Assembly (NCBI GenBank): GCA_024229695.1
Contig: JAAESD010000325.1
Span: forward strand, 1 to 32,957
Reading direction: 5' to 3'
DNA length: 32,957 nt
Source of the DNA: a bacterium
Lineage (GTDB): Bacteria; Krumholzibacteriota; Krumholzibacteriia; LZORAL124-64-63
In this document: one piece after another, positions 15,974 to 24,989 of the stretch
Numbering within the stretch: position 1 is the stretch's first letter
How the letters are laid out: each line of letters opens with the position of its first letter
Translations under genes and position numbers: made by a program
Notes under the pieces: generated by a model
The model's database searches: none
What the model saw: the letters and a program-made list of their open reading frames with translations, nothing else
What the model was told of the DNA's origin: nothing

Positions 15974-18900
15974 ATGCCCCAAGATACATTTGTTCATTTA
16001 CATAATCACTCGGATTACTCCCTGCTTGATGGAGCCATGAAGACCAAAGCGATGGCTCAAAGAGCTGCCGAATTTGGTATGCCTGCATTGGCGCTTACTG
16101 ACCATGGCAACATGTTTGGAGCAGTTGAGTTTTATTTGAATTGTAAAAAATCTGGTATCAAACCGATTATCGGTACAGAAGCATATGTCTGTGATAATCA
16201 TCTGGATCATACTACGGTCGATAAGTCCAAGCGGAATCGGCACATGGTTTTATTGGCCAAGAATGAAACTGGCTGGCGTAACTTGTTACGACTTTCTTCC
16301 AAAGGCTATCTCGATGGTTTTTACTACAAGCCGCGTATCGACAAGGAGTTGCTTGCAAAGCACAGTGAGGGGATTATTGGGCTGAGTGCCTGTCTCTCTG
16401 GTGGGCCAAGTAGAATGTTGCTTGATGATGACGTTGCCGGAGCCATTCGTGTTGCATCTGAATATGCTGAGATCCTGGGCAAAGATAATTACTTCCTGGA
16501 AATTCAGGATCATGGTATTGACGCAGAAACCAAAGTCAGGCAGATGATGCCTGAAGTGGCTGCTGCAACCGGTTTGGGTATTGTTTGCACAAATGACTGC
16601 CACTATCTGGATAAATTACACTCTCAAGCTCATGATTTACTGCTCTGTATCGGAACAAACCAGCTGTATGACGATCCTAACAGATGGCGTTATGATACGG
16701 ATCAAATTTATCTGAAAAGTTCTCAGGAAATGCTGGAGCTGTTCAAGGATTGGCCAGATGCTTGTGCCAATACATTGCGAATCGCAGAGATGTGTGACCT
16801 CGATATCAAACTCGGCGAACTGCTGTTGCCTGAGTTTCCACTTCCTGAGGGTTTCAGTACTCCAGATGATTATTTAAGACATCTGGGCAGTGAAGGACTC
16901 AAAAATCGATATGACAGGGCTGATGATGAGTTGACGGAGCGTTTTGAATATGAACTCAAAATCATTAAACGTATGGGGTATGCAGGATATTTCCTGATTG
17001 TATGGGATTTCATTAAAGTTTCCCGCGAACGCAGTATTCCTGTGGGGCCGGGGCGTGGTTCAGCTGCAGGTAGTCTCATCTGTTACTGCCTCGGAATTAC
17101 AGATATTGATCCAATGTCTAACAAACTGATTTTTGAACGATTCCTGAATCCTGATCGAATTTCAATGCCAGATATAGATATAGATTTCTGTTTTGAAAAA
17201 CGTGGCGAAATTATTCAGTATGTTGTTGAAAAATATGGTAAGGAAAATGTTTCGCAGATAATCACGTTTGGGTCGATGGCCGCACGTGGAGTTATCAAGG
17301 ATGTTGGCCGTGTTTTGGGATTCCCGTATGCCGCTGCAGAAAAAGTCAGCAGAATGATTCCTGAAGGTCCCGGTGTGACTCTGTTGAAAACTCTCAACGA
17401 AGTCCCTGGATTTGCTGATGTAGCCAAAGAATCACCCAAACATGACATGTTGATAAAGAATGCTCTGGTACTTGAGGGAGTATCAAGAAACCCTGGTATT
17501 CACGCAGCGGGAGTACTGATTACTCCGTCGCCACTGGTTGAACATATTCCTCTGTATAAAACGAACAAGGGTGATATTACCAGTCAGTTTGACATGCGTA
17601 TTGTTGAAGATATGGGTTTGTTGAAGATGGACTTTCTGGGGCTGCGTACACTGACTGTGATTGACAAAGCATTAAAACTTATTGAAAAAACAACTGGTAA
17701 AAAAATTAGTGCTGAAGAAATTCCGATGGATGATTCTGAAACTTTTAAACTTTTGCAGAGTGGGAAAACAGTCGGGGTCTTCCAACTTGAGTCCAGCGGT
17801 ATGCAGGAACTCCTTCGCAATTTGAAGCCTGAGGCTTTCGAAGATATTGTAGCTGTCAATGCGTTGTTTCGGCCCGGCCCACTGGGTGCAGGCATGGACA
17901 AGGTCTATGTAGAATGCAAGCATGGTAGGCAGGCGGTTAAATATCCACATCCATCTCTTGAGCAGATATTGAATGAAACAAATGGCGTAATTCTTTATCA
18001 GGAACAGGTAATGCAAATAGCATCTCTTATGGGTGGCTTCACGATGGCTGAAGCGGATGCCTTGAGAAAAGCCATGGGTAAGAAAAATAAAGAGATGATG
18101 GATCAGGCTCGTGTGAAGTTCATTGTCGGAGCACAGGAACGTGAATATAGCAAAGCAATTGCCGACAAAGTGTTTGATGAGATGGCGTTCTTTGCTGAAT
18201 ACGGTTTTAACAAATCTCACTCTGCAAGCTATGCAGTTTTATCGATGCAGACTGCTTGGCTGAAAGCGCATTATCCAGCTCATTTTATGGCTTCCACAAT
18301 TACAACTGAAATGAAAAAGGGTGACCGTGTTACACAGTTGATTGATGAAGTGAAGAGTTTGGGACTGACGATTGCTCCACCATCGATCAATAAGCCTTCT
18401 GTTGAATTTGGAGTTGACGGGCAGACTATAATATTTGGTATGGGCGCAGTTAAAAATGTAGGCGTCAAAGCAATTACGGAAATTGTGCGCGCCCGGCATG
18501 AACTCGACAGGGATTTTACTGATATCTTCGATCTCTGCGAAAATTGTGATCTCAGCTGTTTGAATAAGAAAGTTCTTGAGAGCCTGATAAGTGCTGGTGC
18601 GATGGATTCGTTGGATGGGCATCGTAATCAGTTGCTTGAAAATGTGGAGAAAGCGGTAGCATTTGGAATGAATTCGGCTCGTGATAAATTGCAAGGGCAG
18701 GCATCGTTATTTGGCGGAACTGCTGAAGCAGAAATTCGACCAACAATGTCTGTTGCTGAACCTCATGACCCATTGCTTCAATTGAGTCTTGAGAGAAAAT
18801 CATTGGGGTTTTTCTTGTCGGGACACCCTTTTCATGAGTATAGGGAATTTGTGGATAACATGCCGGTAAAGTCTGTTGAACAGGCACGGCACATGAGTGA

Positions 18901-19483
18901 GCAAAGCTGGGTGGAACTGGTTGGCGTAATAACTTCTTATTCCGAAGCAAGAGACAAAAATAAAAGAGTCTATGCTCGATGTCACTTTGAGGATAGAACC
19001 GGAATTGTGGATCTGACGGTCTACTCTAGCTTGTATGAAACTACTGCAGAACTTGTTGCCAGTGACTCAATTTTGTTGATTGGTGGCAGGGTCAGAGAAA
19101 AATCAGATGGAGTGAGGGAGATTATCGCCGATAGGGTAATGCATATCGATCAAGCCATGAGCCAACTCACTGCCTCAATCAACATGGAAATCGATCTGGA
19201 CAGTGCAACCGATGAAACTCTGAAGATATTAACTGAATTATTGGAAGTCAGTCCTGTGCTGAATGAGGATGGAGACAGTCCTGTACAAGTTCCCTTGTAC
19301 ATTGAAACTATTAGGGAAGGCAAACGGTGGGTTATAAAATCCGGACATTATTCTGTCGCACTGGACCTGGAAATGTTGAGGAAACTCCGGACAGTGGCCT
19401 CTGGTGACGGTGTTTTGTTAAAAAGTGGGCTACAAGCCCCACCTCCACAGCGTGCTCGTTATAATAACCGGCGAGGCAATTAA
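15974..19483 (+). CDS. dnaE: DNA polymerase III alpha subunit
   Basis: This is the replicative polymerase chain, 1169 residues, normal for DnaE1-type enzymes. The N-terminal PHP domain starts VHLHNHSDYSLLDG and keeps LTDHGNMFGAVEFY and CTNDCHYL, so metal-binding residues look largely retained. The C-family palm has the two Asp D400 and D402 in MPDIDIDFC and the third, D553, in MDFLGLRTLT. PVGPGRGSAAGSL and the SRNPGIHAAGVLI block are also present. Helix-hairpin-helix and OB-fold regions follow; the OB-fold begins near residue 979 (WVELVGVITSY). No proofreading exonuclease domain is fused, separating it from PolC. ATG 15974 follows a GGTAGG-like box, 58 bases after the M23 gene. Confidence 0.97.
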   Translation: MPQDTFVHLHNHSDYSLLDGAMKTKAMAQRAAEFGMPALALTDHGNMFGAVEFYLNCKKSGIKPIIGTEAYVCDNHLDHTTVDKSKRNRHMVLLAKNETGWRNLLRLSSKGYLDGFYYKPRIDKELLAKHSEGIIGLSACLSGGPSRMLLDDDVAGAIRVASEYAEILGKDNYFLEIQDHGIDAETKVRQMMPEVAAATGLGIVCTNDCHYLDKLHSQAHDLLLCIGTNQLYDDPNRWRYDTDQIYLKSSQEMLELFKDWPDACANTLRIAEMCDLDIKLGELLLPEFPLPEGFSTPDDYLRHLGSEGLKNRYDRADDELTERFEYELKIIKRMGYAGYFLIVWDFIKVSRERSIPVGPGRGSAAGSLICYCLGITDIDPMSNKLIFERFLNPDRISMPDIDIDFCFEKRGEIIQYVVEKYGKENVSQIITFGSMAARGVIKDVGRVLGFPYAAAEKVSRMIPEGPGVTLLKTLNEVPGFADVAKESPKHDMLIKNALVLEGVSRNPGIHAAGVLITPSPLVEHIPLYKTNKGDITSQFDMRIVEDMGLLKMDFLGLRTLTVIDKALKLIEKTTGKKISAEEIPMDDSETFKLLQSGKTVGVFQLESSGMQELLRNLKPEAFEDIVAVNALFRPGPLGAGMDKVYVECKHGRQAVKYPHPSLEQILNETNGVILYQEQVMQIASLMGGFTMAEADALRKAMGKKNKEMMDQARVKFIVGAQEREYSKAIADKVFDEMAFFAEYGFNKSHSASYAVLSMQTAWLKAHYPAHFMASTITTEMKKGDRVTQLIDEVKSLGLTIAPPSINKPSVEFGVDGQTIIFGMGAVKNVGVKAITEIVRARHELDRDFTDIFDLCENCDLSCLNKKVLESLISAGAMDSLDGHRNQLLENVEKAVAFGMNSARDKLQGQASLFGGTAEAEIRPTMSVAEPHDPLLQLSLERKSLGFFLSGHPFHEYREFVDNMPVKSVEQARHMSEQSWVELVGVITSYSEARDKNKRVYARCHFEDRTGIVDLTVYSSLYETTAELVASDSILLIGGRVREKSDGVREIIADRVMHIDQAMSQLTASINMEIDLDSATDETLKILTELLEVSPVLNEDGDSPVQVPLYIETIREGKRWVIKSGHYSVALDLEMLRKLRTVASGDGVLLKSGLQAPPPQRARYNNRRGN

Positions 19484-19583
19484 TGTCTCACTTCTTGACA
19501 GTTTGTACTCTGTGCAGGTAACTTTGTCTTTCGGGCAGAATTTGGCCCTTTGGGAATTGGCAACTTCGGAGATGTGACTTTTG
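19484..19583 (+). promoter_or_regulatory. dnaE-accA gap with possible promoter and weak hairpin
   Basis: A perfect -35 box TTGACA (19495-19500) is followed 18 bases later by a poor -10 candidate, TAACTT (19519-19524). A short hairpin, GGGC (19533-19536) with GCCC (19545-19548), is followed by only three T and is too weak to call a terminator. The 11 bases ACTTCTTGACA (19490-19500) recur exactly in the promoter at 20572-20582. Confidence 0.3.
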
Positions 19584-20552
19584 ATGGATTTTAAAAAGAC
19601 CCCCTGGCTTGATTTTGAGAAGCCGATAGTTGAACTCGAAGAACGAATCCGAACTCTTGAGGATTCTGCGTCTTTGCGTGGACTGGATGTTTCTGAAGAA
19701 GTAAGTAAATTAAAAACACAAGTAAGTAAACTGAGCAAAGATATATTTGATAACCTTGATCCCTGGCAGAGAGTCCAGCTTGCCAGACACCCACGCAGGC
19801 CAACAACCAATGATTATATAGGTCTTGTTTTTGACAAATTTCAAGAGCTGCATGGTGATCGTGCTTTTCGTGATGATGCCGCTATTGTTGGTGGGATGGC
19901 GTGGATTGATGATTTGGCTGTAATGGTTATCGGACACCAAAAAGGTCGCGATACAAAAAGTAACATTTTCCGCAATTTTGGAATGGCAAACCCGGAAGGC
20001 TACCGCAAGGCTCTGCGCCTGATGCGCATGGCTGCTCGTAGTGGCCGTCCCGTTGTAACGTTTATTGACACTCCAGGTGCATATCCAGGAATCGGTGCCG
20101 AAGAACGCGGCCAGGGTGAGGCTATTGCCCGCAACCTGCGAGAGATGGCAGGAATGCCAATTCCGATAATAGTATTTGTAAATGGAGAAGGTGGTTCAGG
20201 TGGAGCTCTTGCCCTTGGAGTAGGTGACAAGGTCTACATGCTTGAAAACTCAATTTACAGTGTAATCAGTCCTGAAGGTTGTGCTGCAATTTTGTGGCGT
20301 GACAGGGCAAAAGCTGCTGATGCAGCCAATGCTATGAAAATTACTGCTGAAGATGCCTTACGCCTGGGAGCCATCGACGATATTCTTACTGAACCAGTTG
20401 GCGGCGCTCACAGAAATCATGCAGCAACTGCTGCCACAATTCGAGAGACTATAATCCGGGATGTTGCGGAACTAACTTCAACAACTACGCGTGACTTGCT
20501 GGACAAACGTTTGGATAAGTTTCTGTCGATGGGTATATTTGACGAAGATTAA
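19584..20552 (+). CDS. accA: Acetyl-CoA carboxylase carboxyltransferase subunit alpha
   Basis: AccA and AccD together move the carboxyl group from biotin-BCCP to acetyl-CoA, giving malonyl-CoA for fatty acids. The 322-residue protein starts with WLDFEKPIVELEERIRTLED, the usual helical AccA opening, then DPWQRVQLARHPRRPTTNDYI. The crotonase-type core has VIGHQKGRDTKSNIFRNFG, RPVVTFIDTPGAYPGIGAEE, GGSGGALALGVGDKVYMLEN and YSVISPEGCAAILWRD. It ends in the AMKITAEDALRLGAIDDIL region that closes the family. ATG 19584 was chosen; TTG 19581 directly before it sits nearer to the GGAG box and cannot be excluded. No accD is visible; DnaE-AccA adjacency is common in bacteria. Confidence 0.96.
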   Translation: MDFKKTPWLDFEKPIVELEERIRTLEDSASLRGLDVSEEVSKLKTQVSKLSKDIFDNLDPWQRVQLARHPRRPTTNDYIGLVFDKFQELHGDRAFRDDAAIVGGMAWIDDLAVMVIGHQKGRDTKSNIFRNFGMANPEGYRKALRLMRMAARSGRPVVTFIDTPGAYPGIGAEERGQGEAIARNLREMAGMPIPIIVFVNGEGGSGGALALGVGDKVYMLENSIYSVISPEGCAAILWRDRAKAADAANAMKITAEDALRLGAIDDILTEPVGGAHRNHAATAATIRETIIRDVAELTSTTTRDLLDKRLDKFLSMGIFDED

Positions 20553-20783
20553 CACCTGTTAATATTTAGCAACTTCTTGACATTATACCGATATTGATGT
20601 ACAATCAGTGTTGCCAACCTTTTCAAGACTCTTCTTCCAGGCTGGGACATCTTTTTGTGTCCAGTCTCTTCATTATGTCCTTGCCGGTCACGAAAACCTG
20701 ATTTACAGTGCTTATAGTATTACGCTTGCTAGCGCAAGTTGTTCTAATTGCTAGCCTTCGGTTTGCCGAAGTGGAGGAAATCA
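20553..20783 (+). promoter_or_regulatory. Intergenic region and structured leader of the secretion operon
   Basis: This is the longest gene-free stretch (231 bases). After the promoter at 20577-20605, a leader of about 170 bases carries three hairpins. CTGG-ACA pairs with TGTCCAG around 20642-20664 (one bulged G). CTTGC/GCAAG lies at 20725-20738 with the four-base loop TAGC. CTTCGG/CCGAAG lies at 20756-20771 with the four-base loop TTTG, and its 3' side ends one base before the GGAGG box (20773-20777). None has a T-run, so they are not intrinsic terminators. No known riboswitch or small RNA was recognised. Confidence 0.5.
20577..20605 (+). promoter_or_regulatory. Near-consensus sigma70-type promoter of the porU-porV operon
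   Basis: A perfect -35 TTGACA (20577-20582), a 17-base spacer and a -10 TACAAT (20600-20605, five of six) make this the best promoter match in the window. The start would lie near 20612. It sits 24 bases after the accA stop and would drive trm112-like, porU, porV and the genes beyond. Confidence 0.65.
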
Positions 20784-20966
20784 GTGCTCGACGAAAAACT
20801 GCTTGAAATACTAGTCTGTCCCAAATGCCACGGCGAGTTAAAGGTATTACCTGATCATTCTGCGTTGGATTGTAATGAATGTAAATTACGCTTCATGGTT
20901 GAAAACAACATACCCAATATGTTGATTCCTGATGCATTGCAGCTAAAAGATAATGGAGTTGAGTAA
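20784..20966 (+). CDS. Trm112-like (UPF0434/YcaR) zinc-ribbon protein
   Basis: The 60-residue protein has four cysteines in two CxxC pairs (C12-x-x-C15 in VCPKCHGEL and C30-x-x-C33 in DCNECKLRF) that would bind one zinc. The start LDEKLLEILVCPKC and the end NNIPNMLIPDAL match bacterial Trm112-like proteins. In eukaryotes and archaea Trm112 activates methyltransferases; the bacterial partners are mostly unknown. GTG 20784 has a GGAGG box six bases upstream; the frame continues 36 bases further back, but that start would lie in the leader hairpins. The stop overlaps the porU-like start by one base (TAATG), which is unexpected and suggests shared expression. Confidence 0.88.
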   Translation: MLDEKLLEILVCPKCHGELKVLPDHSALDCNECKLRFMVENNIPNMLIPDALQLKDNGVE

Positions 20967-23900
20967 TGAGTAAATATTTTCTGACTTTATTGTGTTTCTT
21001 GTTTGCAGTTACCGCTGTTGCAGCGCAAGAGAAGACCCATACTATGGGAGTTTTTGAACAACAGTTGTTACATTCTTCAGAAACTTCAACTGTAATCCAA
21101 TTCAATTTTCCAATAAGCTCCGAGTTACTTTCTGGAACAGATATTTCCATATCTGACATCGAGTGGAAACAACCAGGAGAGGTGTTGCAACTTAGAAAAG
21201 ATGAGTTGATATATACAGACCCAGTTAGCAGTGCACTATTAGCTGTCCCGAGCAGTGGTTCTGTTCAGTGGGAAGTGGTATCAAGCTCATGGCATATTGT
21301 TCCAGAAAAATCATCGGCTTCAGATGCAGTTATACTTTCTCATAACTCAGTTTATCGTGGTATAAATCTGCGTTCATTGAAAGTGTCTCCAATTGTAAAT
21401 AATGGTCTCTTGTCCTCAATAGAAATTAAAGTGATTCACCAACCAGCTGGCCGATTCTCTGATATCAGGTTTTCCAGTCGAAATAAGAAAACAGGTTTTG
21501 GCGTTGTGAATCCACAAATGTATGATGCCTGTGTGGTTGCTACTGAGAGGGATCCAGTTGAAGATATTCATCTGTTTTCACTAACCAGTAATTGGGTTCG
21601 GCTTGAGATGATTAACACTGCTGTGTATGAAGTAGATGGTTACAGTCTCGCTTCAGTTGGTGTCACTGATACTTCAATTGATCCCACCAAGTTGCGAGTT
21701 TACCGTGCTTTTCCAGGTTTAATTCCAGAGAATCCGGATAACCCTGGCAGTATGGATCCAAACTGGAACGGGTTTACTGAAATTCCGATTCAAGTTGATA
21801 GTGATGGCGTGTGGTCCAATGCCGATCGCATTGTTTTTTATGGGGTTGGTCCAGATTGCTGGGAAGATAGAATCAACAATTCTGCTTTGCCGCTTGATCA
21901 TGTAGAGCATCAATACTCATCGAACAGTGTTTACTGGTTGACTTGGGAAGATTATGACACTGCGACTCCATTTGCAGGGGATCCTTTGAGGATTGTTTCT
22001 GAAACTGCTATACCAACTGGTCTGAACAATACAAGAATTTTCAGGGAACGACTTCACCTGGAGCAGTCCAACAGTGAAGCATATGGCCGAGTGTTTGACA
22101 ACTGGGTATGGCAAAGTTCAATATTTTCAAATGTCGATGTTGAGTTTCAGGCCGATAAAATTGTGCCTGACAGCAGTACAGTTGTTGTTCTTGATATTCG
22201 TTCTGATCAACGGCATACCCATGGAGATAACCTGGTAAATCGAGCTTCAATGTGGCTGAATGACGGCAACAATATTGGAGAAGCTGTTGAGTTGGAATGG
22301 GTCTCGATAGCTGAAGAGGATAGTGCCAGAATCAGACTGATTTCTGAAGCAACTAACCTTGTAGATGGTAGCAACACAATCAGTCTCCAAAGACTCAGTC
22401 CTTCAGGGTCACCAGGTTTACTTCTGGACTCTGCTGATCTGTTTTATTGGGCGGAGCTTGAAAAAAACAGGCATGAGCAGTTCAATTTTTATCATTGGTC
22501 AGATCAGGTACAGACACCAGGGCAACCATTTGATTTAACAGTAGCAATTCCAGTAGATGAAGAAGTAGTTTCCTGGGATGTTACTTCAGCAGACAACCCA
22601 ATAGAACTTGCCGGTGAACTTGAGAGTCACTCTTTTCAGTTTGGAATTTATCAAAATCCTGAAGAGCACCGTCGCTTTGTGTTGTTTTCCGATGCAGACC
22701 TTAATACTCCTAATGTGATTTCAAGATGGTACCCTCAAAACTTGAGGTCGATGGACTGCGATGTTCAATATGTTGTAATATTTGACTCAACTTTTAGTAA
22801 TGCTGCAAACACATTGACATCGTTCAGAGACTCAAATCTCCCTGGTTATGACAATTCAAATGCTATAGCAATCAATGCCAACGATATCTATGACAGTTTT
22901 GGCGGCGGTGTCAAGGACCCGCTTGCAATCAGGAATTTCCTGGAATGGCTGCTCAATCGAAGCCTGGATCCAAGCATAGAGAATCCTTTAATGTATGTGT
23001 GCATTGTTGGCGATACTTCACGAGACTATCGTGATTTCAAAGGTCAATATTCTGATTTTGTGCCCTCATTTGTGAGAAATATGTATCCCAACTTGCTGAA
23101 TGGTTACTCCAGTGAGCCTTATGGTTCTGACGATGCTCTAGTTTCATTTGATGATCCTGGTGAGGGTAATCTTGATGTTCCTGATTTAGCTATTGGCAGA
23201 TTAACTGTTCGCACAGAAGAAGAAGCTGATAATTATGTTGCAAGGATTGTTGATTACGAGTGGAGCTCTGAGCCAGGTGTGTGGTCAAACAAAGTTGTCT
23301 TTGTTGCTGATGATCTGACTACTCCAAGCCATTCAGGTGAGATTCATCACATGAGGCAGGCTGAGCTGCTGACTGAAGATTATCTTCCACAATCAATCGA
23401 TGTAAAAAAATTATATCTTGAAGATTATGACAGTCCACCAGGGGGAATGACAAAGCCGCTTGCTCGTCAAGCTGCAAGACAATATCTGAATTCTGGTTTG
23501 TCGATATTCCATTACATTGGTCATGGTGCTGAGAATACTCTTGCTGATGAGCAGGTTTTCATTACCGATGATATTTATGGCCTATCCAATGGAATGCGCA
23601 GGGGTATATTTATCGCTTTTAGCTGTGATGTTGGTGTGTATGACAGTTCATCTCGCCAAAGCATGGCTGAAGTATTCGTCTCACAAGAAAGTGGTGGCAC
23701 AATTGCTGCAATTGCCGCTTCACAGGTGAGTTGGGTTTTCCAGAATGATACTCTTTCCAAATTCTTTTATCAGTCTCTTTATCCGGGCCAACAAGTTATC
23801 GGTACAAGAACTCTTGGTAATGCTCTGAATTTTGCCAAGGTGCTGATTGGTACTGGATCTCCATTCAGTATGGCAAACAGCCAGCGTTATTTACTATATG

Positions 23901-24943
23901 GCGATCCAGGGTTAAGGCTCACTCAGCCTGTAAGCGACCTCGGGTTTTCTGATAGTTGCAGTGATACGTTGGGTGGAGGCAGGACTGAGAGTATTGAAAT
24001 TATTTTGTCAGATTATGGGATATCCCCACGCAGCCAGGTTTCTTATGACCTTTATGTCCAGGAATCCAGACACGATATGGTAACTGATGAGTATTCTTTC
24101 CATTATTGGCTTCCCGGATCAGCAACATTCCATGGTACCGGCATCGTAGATTCTGATACTCTTGTTGTTCCTTTCAAAGTTCCACTTCAGCTACAATACG
24201 GCGATTACGGCAAGATGCGACTTGTTATTGATGATGGAATCAACAAAAGATCTACTTCGGTGGAGCTTCCTGTTGCACAAGTCCCGTTGGAGCCAAGCGA
24301 CGATTTCACTGGTCCACAAATCAATCTTGCTTTTGAAGATGATCGATACCGAGTTCGTGCAGGCACATTGCTCAATGGCGCGATACAAGATACAAGTGGT
24401 GTAAGCATTTTAGGAACAAACCCTGGAAATAGTATATTACTTGAGTTTGATAGCACTGGCTTAATGACCGATGTTTCCGAACTATTCCAATTTGATTCAG
24501 GAAGTTATACAGCCGGTCGTATCTCCATACCATTGCCTGATGATTTATCACTTGGAGAGCATACCGCAGCGCTACTTGCCAGTGATGTACTTGGTAATGT
24601 TGGTACTGATACTCTTTCATTCCAGGTTGTAGCTTCAACTGTCACAAGTATTGAAGATGTAACACTGTTCCCAAATCCATCTTCTGGTCCAGCTAGATTG
24701 CTATTTGAAGCCAGTGATCCGATGGATATAAATTGGGATATTTATACTACTGCTGGCGATCACATCTGGGGATATAGAGAACAGTTCACTACTGGTGGCC
24801 CAAAAATAATTGAATGGGACGGTCGAGATAAGAGAGGCGATTTCCCAGCAAATGGAGTTTACCTTTTTGTTCTGCAGGCACTACCGCTTGCAGGTGATAA
24901 TCATGTCATAACCAAAACTGGTCATGTCGTAATAATGCGTTAG
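20966..24943 (+). CDS. porU: PorU-like C25 (gingipain-type) protease, probable T9SS sortase
   Basis: PorU is the surface sortase of type IX secretion: it removes the C-terminal signal of cargo and attaches a lipid anchor. This 1325-residue protein has a signal peptide (1-20, ending VAA), a long beta-rich N-terminal part, and a C25 peptidase domain from about 650 to 960. Its catalytic His is H853 in HYIGHGAEN and its catalytic Cys C887 in AFSCDVGVYD; they are 34 residues apart, close to gingipain spacing. Ig-like strands follow, and the last 100 residues (VTLFPNPSSG, then WDGRDKRGDFPANGVYLF) form a sorting/FlgD-Ig-like domain. The porV-like gene directly follows, as in Porphyromonas, favouring PorU over a secreted gingipain. 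It is somewhat longer than typical PorU. Confidence 0.78.
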   Translation: MSKYFLTLLCFLFAVTAVAAQEKTHTMGVFEQQLLHSSETSTVIQFNFPISSELLSGTDISISDIEWKQPGEVLQLRKDELIYTDPVSSALLAVPSSGSVQWEVVSSSWHIVPEKSSASDAVILSHNSVYRGINLRSLKVSPIVNNGLLSSIEIKVIHQPAGRFSDIRFSSRNKKTGFGVVNPQMYDACVVATERDPVEDIHLFSLTSNWVRLEMINTAVYEVDGYSLASVGVTDTSIDPTKLRVYRAFPGLIPENPDNPGSMDPNWNGFTEIPIQVDSDGVWSNADRIVFYGVGPDCWEDRINNSALPLDHVEHQYSSNSVYWLTWEDYDTATPFAGDPLRIVSETAIPTGLNNTRIFRERLHLEQSNSEAYGRVFDNWVWQSSIFSNVDVEFQADKIVPDSSTVVVLDIRSDQRHTHGDNLVNRASMWLNDGNNIGEAVELEWVSIAEEDSARIRLISEATNLVDGSNTISLQRLSPSGSPGLLLDSADLFYWAELEKNRHEQFNFYHWSDQVQTPGQPFDLTVAIPVDEEVVSWDVTSADNPIELAGELESHSFQFGIYQNPEEHRRFVLFSDADLNTPNVISRWYPQNLRSMDCDVQYVVIFDSTFSNAANTLTSFRDSNLPGYDNSNAIAINANDIYDSFGGGVKDPLAIRNFLEWLLNRSLDPSIENPLMYVCIVGDTSRDYRDFKGQYSDFVPSFVRNMYPNLLNGYSSEPYGSDDALVSFDDPGEGNLDVPDLAIGRLTVRTEEEADNYVARIVDYEWSSEPGVWSNKVVFVADDLTTPSHSGEIHHMRQAELLTEDYLPQSIDVKKLYLEDYDSPPGGMTKPLARQAARQYLNSGLSIFHYIGHGAENTLADEQVFITDDIYGLSNGMRRGIFIAFSCDVGVYDSSSRQSMAEVFVSQESGGTIAAIAASQVSWVFQNDTLSKFFYQSLYPGQQVIGTRTLGNALNFAKVLIGTGSPFSMANSQRYLLYGDPGLRLTQPVSDLGFSDSCSDTLGGGRTESIEIILSDYGISPRSQVSYDLYVQESRHDMVTDEYSFHYWLPGSATFHGTGIVDSDTLVVPFKVPLQLQYGDYGKMRLVIDDGINKRSTSVELPVAQVPLEPSDDFTGPQINLAFEDDRYRVRAGTLLNGAIQDTSGVSILGTNPGNSILLEFDSTGLMTDVSELFQFDSGSYTAGRISIPLPDDLSLGEHTAALLASDVLGNVGTDTLSFQVVASTVTSIEDVTLFPNPSSGPARLLFEASDPMDINWDIYTTAGDHIWGYREQFTTGGPKIIEWDGRDKRGDFPANGVYLFVLQALPLAGDNHVITKTGHVVIMR

Positions 24944-24989
24944 TCTTTAAAAATGCCAATAATGGCTTGTGTTTAAATGGAGGTTAGAA

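Noticed and set aside
17672..18220. Long minus-strand frame opposite dnaE
   Set aside because: It lies inside strongly conserved dnaE coding sequence, has no family features, and is a codon-use shadow.
19533..19551. Hairpin after dnaE as a terminator
   Set aside because: Four-base stem, eight-base loop and only three T follow.
20675..20701. Eight-codon ORF in the leader (ATG to TGA) as a leader peptide
   Set aside because: It has no ribosome-binding site and no run of one amino acid's codons; likely chance.
24955..24966. GCCA/TGGC hairpin between porU and porV genes
   Set aside because: Four pairs only and no T-run; not distinguishable from chance.
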